A stretch of DNA of 64,000 bases from Odontocerum albicorne (Eukaryota; Arthropoda; Insecta; Trichoptera; Odontoceridae). The translations under genes and the position numbers were made by a program. The notes under the pieces were generated by a model. The model ran no database searches. It was not told where the DNA came from and saw nothing but the letters and a program-made list of their open reading frames with translations. Below, one piece after another: positions 56,481-64,000 of this stretch. Within the stretch, counting starts at the first letter, position 1; each line of letters opens with the position of its first letter. Location: the NCBI GenBank assembly GCA_949825065.1, contig OX463846.1, positions 7,211,366 to 7,275,365 of the forward strand, written 5' to 3'.

Positions 56481-56590
56481 ATCTACATATTTAAATACAT
56501 TCCGAAAACTAAATACATAGTATCTACATTTTTAAATACATTCCGAAAATTAAATACATAGTATCTACATATTTATATACATTCCAAAAT
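56481..56590. repeat. 41-bp tandem repeat, right part
   Basis: Three further units (TCTACATATTTAAATACATT and variants), the last one diverging at 56580. Confidence 0.85.
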
Positions 56591-56970
56591 TACATGTTCC
56601 CGTATATCTCAAGATAAATAACAGAAAATACATTTAAGATAGAAGCTATTAACAGACCTGGGCTCATCTCATAACATCCTCCCAGCCAAGATACAATATA
56701 GGGCGAACCCAGTTAGAGGACAACAAATGTTTTTCAGCCCATTCCCTTGCACATGTAGATTAAAAAAAATAAACAGAAAATCAATAAATGACAGAAAAAA
56801 AAGTTAATCCACAAATACCACTTCAGATAAACTCAAACAAATAGATATAGGTTCTTTGATAGCAACGTAGTGTGTACATATATAAATTTATTCTGAAATC
56901 GCACATAACATATATCTCAAAATAAACTGCAGAAAATACATTTAAGAGAGAAGCTATGAAAAGGCCTGAG
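56591..56970. repeat. Two direct copies of an ~85-bp segment
   Basis: ACAGAAAATACATTTAAGAT, then AGAAGCTATTAACAGACCTG at 56630-56675 recurs as GCAGAAAATACATTTAAGAG and AGAAGCTATGAAAAGGCCTG at 56928-56972. ATATAGGTTCTTTGATAGCA at 56834 is also related to 53840. Part of an unidentified dispersed repeat. Confidence 0.55.
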
Positions 56971-57885
56971 TTCGTCTATTTTCTTTAACTCAGCTTACTT
57001 CTTCTTGATCGCGAATGTCGAATAAAACTTAAATTTCTTTTTATGTTTATGATAAGAAGTATACTTTCTACTGATTTGTGAGTTGAAACCCTGATTATAG
57101 ACTCAAAAATAGATAAAACTAAGATAAGAAATGAAAAGAAAAGAAAATCGAGAAAACAGAATAGCGAATCTTGAAGATTTTTATTCGTTCATTGTAAACA
57201 TTAAAGATTACAATAAAAAACAGATTTCACCGTTCATGAAAAACATAAAAAGCATCAGCCAGAAACTATCCAGTAAAATATGTGAAATTAAAGTTTCAGC
57301 ACATTTTGATGTCCAAACAACTGCTGAATAATATGACATTTCTCATAGAAATTCTCCTCCCTTAGCGTTAAGGGTAGTCATTTAAACTTAACACCCCACA
57401 GTTAAGAAATTGCTCTCTTTATACCGAGGCAGAAACACCCTTACAATAGGGGTGCTATTTTTACTTGATTTACCCATTCACACCCAAATCGCTGTATTTG
57501 TGACCAATAAGTTAAAATGACGGGAACATATCTTGTATCTGACTTACATACTTGGAGTTTTTCAATAATTCTTCTTTTTTAGGCTATAGACTTCATCATT
57601 TGGAACCATAGACACTATTCATCATGTAATCAAATCAATGCCGGCCATAGAAACGGGAACAACACTAATGTTTTTTTATACATTTCAAAACAATTGATGT
57701 TTAAAAATTTATGCATTATATGTTATATTTATCAACATTAAGACATTTTATCCCGTTTCCTAGTTTGTGTTCACGAAACCAACAGGTTCTTTTTTTATAC
57801 AAAAAATATATATAAAGTATTGATGACGATGATGATAAAACAACCTACAAAAGGGTGGCATGATCAAATTAATCAAATTTGAAAA
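56971..57885. other. Mostly unclassified; one shared motif
   Basis: ACACCCTTACAATAGGGGTG at 57435 recurs at 60697 with flanking CTCTCT-TATA-GAGGC, so a dispersed repeat of at least 60 bp is present in two copies. CACCCTTAC and a 4-nt offset GGGGTG form a weak hairpin. The 66-codon ORF at 57131-57331 has no recognised domain. Confidence 0.4.
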
Positions 57886-57995
57886 GAAGGAAGGATGAAA
57901 ATCCTATATACGAGAAGAACATGCCTGAAGAGGTATGTGGACGTGACAGAAGCAACACATGTGTGCCAGGATAGAATGAAGTCGAGATTCTCTCT
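57886..57995 (+). pseudogene. Possible LINE ORF2 scrap
   Basis: The frame reads CLKRYVDVTEATHVCQDRMK, similar to the 'R..W.DCV...A..AQDR.KW' ending of LINE proteins. Short and lacking a 3' tail. Confidence 0.35.
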
Positions 57996-58259
57996 GTCTA
58001 TTCATATAGGGTAATTGCACAATGATGATCGTGATGTAGTTTTTATCATCCTCAAGAGACAACGAATTACCCCAAACACAACTTGATGAACTCTCCAATT
58101 AAACATGGTCTTAAATTTAATCAGCGAACATTGAAATAAAAAAAATCGACATTAAATTTTCAAATAAAATACCATTCGCATGGTCAGGCAATGTTATATT
58201 TAAAATTTGATACCTCTACCGTCAGTATCATGGTAAATAAAGCCGATACAAGACACGTT

Positions 58260-58515
58260 GTTTTATCATCCTCGTATTCTAAAATATTACAAACCTTCAC
58301 GCCAATTCCTTGTCGAAATAGGCAGAGAGGACATAGCGCCACATTTTCCTAACTCGACACACATTCTTAGCTTCTTCCAAATCCATACACTTTCTCATAC
58401 AACCTCTACGATTTCTCTAATTTTCAACATTTCCTTTTTTCTAAATATCATTCACTTGATCCAACCATATTTTGATTGATCTTCTTCTCACACGTCTTCT
58501 ACTCACACCTAAAAT
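58260..58515 (-). pseudogene. LINE family C, ORF2 C-terminal remnant
   Basis: The minus-strand frame reads VRRRSIKIWLDQVNDI, a stop, then KNVCRVRKMWRYVLSAYFDK. This is the '..W.D.V..IL' block plus the 'C.DR.KWR..V.AY' ending. AGGCAGAGAGGACATAG near 58320 is shared with the copy at 46720. Confidence 0.55.
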
Positions 58516-58914
58516 ATTAAAAATTGAATATCGCACGATTATCAAGTTTCTTTCAAAATTAGGAAGATCGTGGTAGAAATTCAATGACGTTTAGATGTCT
58601 ACGGGAAATCTTGCGAAAGAAATTTATTAACCACGTGACATTATTTTTTTACAAAAACATTTCAAAATATAACGAAACAACACGTCTTTTAGTTCTAGTG
58701 GGCATGCTTATAAAGTAGAAGTATCACATTTTAACTGTGACATTGTTCAAACAGGAAACTTTGGGATCTAAGTGTTACATATAATCCCTTAAGAGAGATT
58801 TATTTTTTTAAGTCACGTACCAAATTTTGTTGGTCTTGTATTGTTTCGTGTATTTGATTTTTTAATATACATTAAAATGTTAACGTATAATATTTTGAAA
58901 GATATAGGTAGCCT

Positions 58915-59300
58915 GAGTCACCATCATCATCAGTCCACATTCATCCACTGCAGGGTGTATTACATACCTCTCGAAGTTGTTTCCAAGAAATTTGGTCCTC
59001 TGCACATTGCTGCCGCGTAATCCCTGCTTGCTTATGTATTTCGTCCTCTAGCGTACCTTTGTTCTGCTTACATGCATTATTCTGCTTATTGGGTACCATT
59101 GGATTTCTTCATACGTCCAACGATTGTCAGTTGCTCGGGCGTCGTGCCCAACCCACTTTCACTTGAGTATTTTTGCGACTTCGAGAACATCGTCTACTTT
59201 TGTTTGAGCGCGTATCCACTCATTACGTTTGTGGTGTTTTCTTGTATAACCTAACACGCGCCTCTCCATGCTGCCTTGTGTAGTTTGGAGCTTTTGTATA
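58915..59300 (-). pseudogene. LINE ORF2 C-terminus with (GATG)n-like 3' end
   Basis: On the minus strand EDEIHKQAGITRQQC and AEDQISWKQLREVCNTPC match the widespread 'RRW-DEI-KQAG-TW---A-DR--WK-LEEAF' ending. After the stop the sequence runs into GGACTGATGATGATGGTGAC (58920-58940), the microsatellite-like tail of such LINEs. Upstream frames (59100-59300) are shifted. The plus-strand 60-codon ORF at 59072 is a shadow. Confidence 0.65.
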
Positions 59301-59504
59301 ATTCGTACAGGAAAAGTTCATCTTATCCATCCATATGTTAGTAAGGGTAAGATGTCTTGGTTAAATACCTTCCTATTAGGAGATCGCTCCTAAAACTGTT
59401 GCTAAGTTGTACAAATGAACTACAACAAATTTTGCTCTTCTGTTTATTTCACTCAAAGTGCAATCCTCAAATGAAAAAATCTTAAAAAGTAGGTTTTTTT
59501 TAAA

Positions 59505-60300
59505 CATTAACATGTTTATTTTATTTTATTTACGACACAACACTGTCTTTATATACAGATGAACATGCGACAGGTTATACAAGTACTTAAAATTATTGAC
59601 AAAAAATACAAAACTTTATCTTGAACTAACATCAAGATACAAAAGCAGTAGTAATAATATATTACAGTTATTGTTTAAAATTATTTAATAATTATATTTA
59701 TATTTAAGTTCAACATATGTATGTATACCACAAAACATTACCAAACTTCACCAAGCAGACTTACGTAATTGTCGAAGACTTATTTTATAGAGGTAAAGAA
59801 CTCACATTTGTGTTAGTGGAACAACGCTTACATAGAACAAAAATTGCATTTTTTGAGAATTTTATGTATAGATCTTGATATATGGGCTCACTTGTAGAAC
59901 GAGATGCAAGCTGCTTTGCAGAATCGAAACCTTCTACATGTTGATGCAGGGTTACTCAACTCCAGAGGCAAAGTATTGTCCTTAATGTAGCTACTTCTAA
60001 ATATTGTTGTGATATTCTAGCGAATACTATATATATTTATATTAAAAAATATCTAAATTGTTTCAAAACTCGTTTCCAAGCCTTTGCATACGAATTATAG
60101 AGGAGTAGATTTTATAATTAGTATAGCAATTTTCGGTATAAAAGGGATTGAGCTGTCTTATGGATCTAGTGGGAATAGGAAATGAAATGTTTGCGAGTAA
60201 GTGAGGTGCATCAATCACTGAGTGAATGATTTTGTATAGCAGCACTATATCGGCTGTTATCACACAGCTTCAAGAGTTTCATTGCATTTAATAAGTTGGG
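59505..60300 (-). pseudogene. LINE ORF2 C-terminus and long 3' UTR
   Basis: The minus-strand frame (about 60300-60063) reads LKLCVITADIVLLYKIIHSV, then IDAPHLLANISFPIPTRSIR, then IYSSIIRMQRLGNEF. The 'L-KI---ID-P-LL--I-F-VP-R--R' and 'RM-RL-NE' blocks are the last conserved part of jockey/I-like ORF2 proteins. A ~550-bp AT-rich 3' UTR ends in AAATAAAATAAAATAAACAT at 59505-59530. The gene is 5'-truncated. Confidence 0.75.
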
Positions 60301-61060
60301 ATAATTTCTTTGTTCATGTGGTATGCTGGTGAATTATCCCTTTTTTATAATTGTTACTATATGTAAAGGATATTTTAGTATAATTTAATTTGTCTATAAA
60401 TATAGTTGATTTAAGTGTTTCTCAATTTAATTGAAATACGTATTTTTTTATCAGTTTGTATGAGTACTTAGTTAAAATTTTTGGTGAATTTTACTATGCC
60501 TGTGTTATTTCCGTAATTTTGGCAGAAAAAAATTCAATGAAATCCAATACAAACTATAATTCAAACTTGATTTATTATTTTTAGTGGGAATTGTTATGAA
60601 TTCCATTTCTAAACCATAATGTTGATCAAAAAACTTTCCTTTTAAAGAATTGCGAAGTAAATGGGTTGAAAAACTCTCTCTATAGTGAGGCGGAGACACC
60701 CTTACAATAGGGGTGTTATTTTTGCCTTATTAAACACGCCGGAGTCACATCAACTGATTCTGTCTAATATCAAGAGTAAACAATCGCCATTGTCAAAATT
60801 TGCGGAAAACGGCGTTTTTGTTAAATTAACTGTAGCGTCGATTATTATTATTATTATTTAAACCACCCTTTGTCGCACCCCCTTTTTAATTTAATTAATC
60901 CTAAGTTTCTCCACTTGTCGCTTACTTTAATTTTATATTAACCTTAATTAATTATTTTTTGAGACATAATAGTTTCCTTTTCACTCACTAATGTTTGACA
61001 CCGATTATAGTTGAATTTTATATTTTGACACTCAATGATGGCTTAAAGTACAAGAGTACA
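60301..61060. other. Intergenic AT-rich
   Basis: Contains the second copy of the motif described at 56971-57885 (60670-60725) and a short ATT microsatellite at 60842-60857. Nothing else recognised. Confidence 0.4.
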
Positions 61061-61065
61061 ACATG

Positions 61066-61450
61066 TTACATGGTAAGATTTCTCTTCGATGGTGCAAGAA
61101 CCCAGCCATGGATTCCTAGATCTTCCACCCCCAAGCACATCAGTATACAGTGACCATATATTGATTGGGAATGGAGCATCACTTTTTTAACATTGTCTCC
61201 ACGTGGAAGTCGTTGTATACATGTATTAACTCTTCTTCTCCTCCCCGAATGTCGAGCAAGGATAATTTTGAACCCTTGTACATCGCTAGTCCATCTAAGT
61301 CTATGGAGTTTCATATGCATGGAAACTTGAGGTGTTTGATACGTGCCATAGAGTTCTTCGTTGTAAGTGATTATCCAGACGTCTCCATCCCGCACGGGTC
61401 TATAGATTCGTTGCAGGTTCCTCATCTCAAAATTTTCCACAAAATTCAGC
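61066..61450 (-). pseudogene. LINE ORF2 C-terminal remnant (LRRIYGP type)
   Basis: A 124-codon minus-strand frame: FEMRNLQRIYRPVRDGDVWI, then YNEELYGTYQTPQVSMHMKL, then HRLRWTSDVQGF. It matches the block 'K-LR-IYGPV-E-G-WR-RYN-ELY-LY--PD-V--IK--RLRWAGHV-RM' seen in arthropod LINE proteins. The later part (RRRRVNTCIQRLPRGDNVKK) corresponds poorly, so a frameshift likely falls after position ~60. Confidence 0.72.
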
Positions 61451-62102
61451 GGACTTGACGTAGACCAAAATTCAGTTCACTTGGCAGACGCAAAAAATTT
61501 GTATGACTCCATAAAAATAAAATTTCAACTAACTTGACAGAGATGAAAATTTAGCTGACTTCCACACTTCCCAACCGTCTTTTAATACTGTTCAAATGAT
61601 GGTTTATTTGTCTTTCAGTGGACATTAAATGACTGAAAAATGAGAAGTAACGAGAATAATGTTCTATTCACCACACACATGTGTTTCCCCTTCCAGTCTC
61701 CAGATTGTTAATATTGAACCCCAGGAAGAGGACGTTATCAACTTTTTTGAAGATGAACGTTTCCCTCAAGTTGTAATTTGAACTGAATGTATGTTATTAT
61801 CAGTTCAGTGATGTTGTATCACTAATTTTGTATTGTTTGCAAGAAAGGGCTTCGAACGTTTTTTCTCTAACAACCAATTATCCCTTATTTTATCATTGCT
61901 TACTGTATCATATATTGTCATATCAAATATTCTAGCTAAAGTACACATTTCTACTGTATATACTATGCTTATATGTCTATCACTTCTTCTTAATGAGCAG
62001 ACTTCAACTCTAAACTTCAAGTTGGGCACTAATAAACCATCGATATATTATAATTAATCAAATTTTTAATATGGTTTAAATCAGAGATAAGATAAGATTA
62101 TA
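61451..62102. other. Unclassified
   Basis: 61448-61580 has three loose copies of 'AAAATT(C/T)AG-GACTTGACG-AGA'. The two 74-codon ORFs at 61805-62057 overlap antisense to each other and are not supported. Confidence 0.35.
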
Positions 62103-63055
62103 CAGAGTGGATTTTATGCTCCAGGTCGATTTTGTTTGGCCGCCATTTTGATTTTGCTGTTATTTGTCAGTTCATATTTGACAGTCGTGGAGAGTGGTTA
62201 ATAACAATTTATTATGGAGCATCTAACTTCGCACGTTTAAGAGCCACATAAAAAATGATCATAAACGGTGGTGAGATTGGAGTACTCGGATTTTACAGGT
62301 TGGTATAGACGACTACCATTTTTGGTAAAAAATCATCATGAGTGACGAGGCACATTTCGACTTGGCTGGTTTTGTTAATAAACAGAAAAGCTACTATTGG
62401 GGCACTGAAAATTTTTAATTGATACACCAATGACCACTACACCCTCCTAGAGTTACTGTACGGTGCGCCATTTGGGCCTGCAGCATCTTTGTGCCATATT
62501 TCTTTGAGGATGCTAGAGGCAATGCTGTAACAGTTACTGGTGATTGCTATCGTGACATGTTGGTAAATTTTCTTGTGTCCGAATTGGATCAATTGAACCT
62601 ACAGCATGTGTGGTTCCAACAGGACGGTGCCACATCACACACAACTCGTGCTACTATGCAAATTTTGCGAGAAACTTTTCCCGGCCGAATAATGTCAAAA
62701 AGTGGTGATATCGACTAGCCCCTACGATCCCCTGATTTGACTGCCCCCGATTATTTCCTATGAAAGTACTTGAAGAGAAAGGTGTACACCAACAAACCAA
62801 CCACAATCAAGATGCTTAAGGACAATATTCAGAAAGGAATTGCTGAAATAACACCTCTACGAGAATGTTATGAAAGATAGGTTTGAAAGAGCTCGCGTTT
62901 GCGCCACGGCCAAAGGCGGCCATTTGACCGAAATTATATTCCATACATAATGATAAAGACCATATTATCAATCAATTAAATATAATTTGTAAAATTGTGT
63001 TTTATTTCAAAGTTATTAAAAAAAAACTTCGGCCTGGAACATAAAACGCACCCTG
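62103..63055 (+). mobile_element. DD41D-like mariner element, full length but decayed (953 bp)
   Basis: Ends CAGAGTGGATTTTATGCTCC at 62103 and, reversed, CAGGGTGCGTTTTATGTTCC at 63055, flanked by TA (62101-62102 and 63056-63057). A decayed transposase gene lies between them. Confidence 0.85.
62214..62940 (+). pseudogene. DD41D-like mariner transposase, broken
   Basis: The three catalytic regions are visible in order: SDEAHFDLAGFVNKQ (62341, first aspartate), WFQQDGATSHTTRATM (62610, second), and RSPDLTAPDYFL (62730, third). By eye 41 residues separate the second and third acidic sites, counting one stop in between. Other conserved pieces: FFEDARGNAVTVTGD and GGHLTEIIF at the end. Stops at about 62418 and 62716 and frame changes before 62330 and after 62850 inactivate it. 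Related to the fragment at 13580-14290. Confidence 0.82.
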
Positions 63056-63684
63056 TATATACACGAATAATCCATTTGCCACAATCTAAATTTTATCTCA
63101 AATTTCCAATTATCAAAATAGGTCACAAAGTGTATCTGTATAGTGATTTTATTCCTTCACTTAAATCAAAGATAAAATTATATATAACACAGTTCGCATT
63201 CCCGTGGAAGGATTTCCTCTCGTTTTTTCAGGACGTTTCATCTTTTAATTCAATGACAAGTTAACAGAATCTTAATTCCGGATCTTCGGATGAAGAAGTC
63301 GGGAGACGGAATGATGTCTGGAGGGATGGAATGGACATAAACTAATCAATCCACGTCAGTTCCTCAGGATGCCACCGCCTCCCTTATACTCCATTTGAAG
63401 ACATTAATGCATAAAAGTTTCAACCCACAATTCAAATTATTTGAAAATTTTGAAGAAAAGTAATTAATTGTATACGAATTATTAAAACAATTATTTTAGT
63501 ATGGAATTGAATTAAGAAATATTAAGTTTAAAAAATATTATGTCTCTAGTGACCGTTATGTCATAAAATATCAGGTCAATAAGCTGATTTCAAACTTTGT
63601 CTCTTCGTATTCGAATTCCTTAATTTGATATCTTCATTATATATTTCAAATCTGTGCCCAAGAGGTTTTACTGGAGATGAGTAG
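63056..63684. other. Intergenic AT-rich, nothing recognised
   Basis: Includes an 89-codon plus-strand ORF at 62995-63264 that begins within the mariner end and has no family features. Confidence 0.35.
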
Positions 63685-63785
63685 AATTTTGAGGTCGATC
63701 CCATCTTCATAGAATAAATTTTGAGGTCGATCCCATCTTCATAGAATCAATTTTTAGGTCGATCCCATCTTCATAGAATAAATTT
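63685..63785. repeat. 32-bp tandem repeat, three units
   Basis: GAGGTCGATCCCATCTTCAT, AGAATAAATTTT. GGTCGATCC starts at 63693, 63725 and 63757. Confidence 0.95.
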
Positions 63786-63869
63786 GCTGCTTCAAATCGA
63801 TCCAATTGGGAGGGATATTCTTATAACTAGACTTTTGCCATTGCTCATTCTATGGCATGGAGTGACCAG

Positions 63870-64000
63870 CCTCTAAGTGTTGGAAATATGGGTGGCGTGT
63901 ACAGCTTAAGGAAGCACTTGAAAACAGACCATTTTGGGAGGTCTTATTAAAATGTATGACTATATATGATCATTACCCTCCACCTAAAACCGAATGTGTT
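63870..64000 (+). mobile_element. Unidentified repeat family X, copy 3 (cut by window end)
   Basis: Plus-strand frame KYGWRVQLKEALENRPFWEV then LLKCMTIYDHYPPPKTECV, open to the window end and colinear with 28810-28650 on the other strand. The best-preserved copy here. Confidence 0.6.

Overview
This window looks like gene-poor, AT-rich intergenic or heterochromatic DNA from an arthropod, most likely an insect. I find no intact host gene, no rRNA, no functional tRNA and no CRISPR. The organism call is an inference from the mobile elements: a mariner with single-gene DD34D transposase, DD41D-type mariner relatives, TTAA-flanked piggyBac-type MITEs, a Ty3/gypsy element with a CsRn1-type CHCC gag knuckle, tRNA-headed SINEs, and LINE 3' ends of the type common in insects. 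The order of insect cannot be fixed from the sequence.

Layout. 1-9885: a ~174-bp satellite (satellite A) split by a Ty3/gypsy element on the minus strand (3913-8738; 4-bp target duplication ACCT; LTRs, primer site and polypurine tract visible; gag-pol broken by stops and frameshifts). 9886-14300: a Tigger/pogo remnant holding a nested TTAA MITE, a long hairpin repeat, a SINE split by another TTAA MITE, and a decayed DD41D mariner copy. 14585-19625: satellite B, about 65 copies of a 77-bp monomer arranged mostly as A/B dimers of 154 bp. 19800-31300: SINEs, two further TTAA MITE families, LINE ends, and a LINE copy in which an 88-bp internal segment is amplified about 12-fold. 31300-37000: two inverted-repeat elements with a shared, Penelope-like motif, a solo LTR of the gypsy family (target duplication GATT), three palindromic MITEs and LINE tails. 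37000-48600: LINE and SINE fragments, a 56-bp tandem array (about 22 units), and a ~71-bp array split by a 104-bp hAT MITE (target duplication GTCATAAG). 49300-56600: a deleted Tigger copy; a nearly intact mariner with perfect 31-bp inverted repeats, inserted in a TA microsatellite; a 200-N assembly gap; a foldback element; and a 2.36-kb hAT-like element with an 8-bp target duplication. 56600-64000: more LINE ends, a full-length but decayed DD41D mariner, a 32-bp triplet repeat and an unidentified repeat running off the end.

How the parts relate. Nothing here forms an operon or pathway; the logic is insertion history. Elements sit inside arrays or other elements, so relative ages can be read: gypsy after satellite A, hAT-like element after a 41-bp array, hAT MITE after a 71-bp array, TTAA MITEs after two SINEs and a Tigger, mariner after a TA microsatellite. 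SINE family 2 and LINE family A share their 3' tail, which suggests that the LINE machinery mobilised the SINE. The most unusual observations are the 154-bp dimeric satellite with apparently ancestral monomers at its edges, the three TTAA MITE families that share a terminal frame but carry different subterminal palindromes, the nearly intact mariner, and the hAT-like element with an unplaced transposase family.
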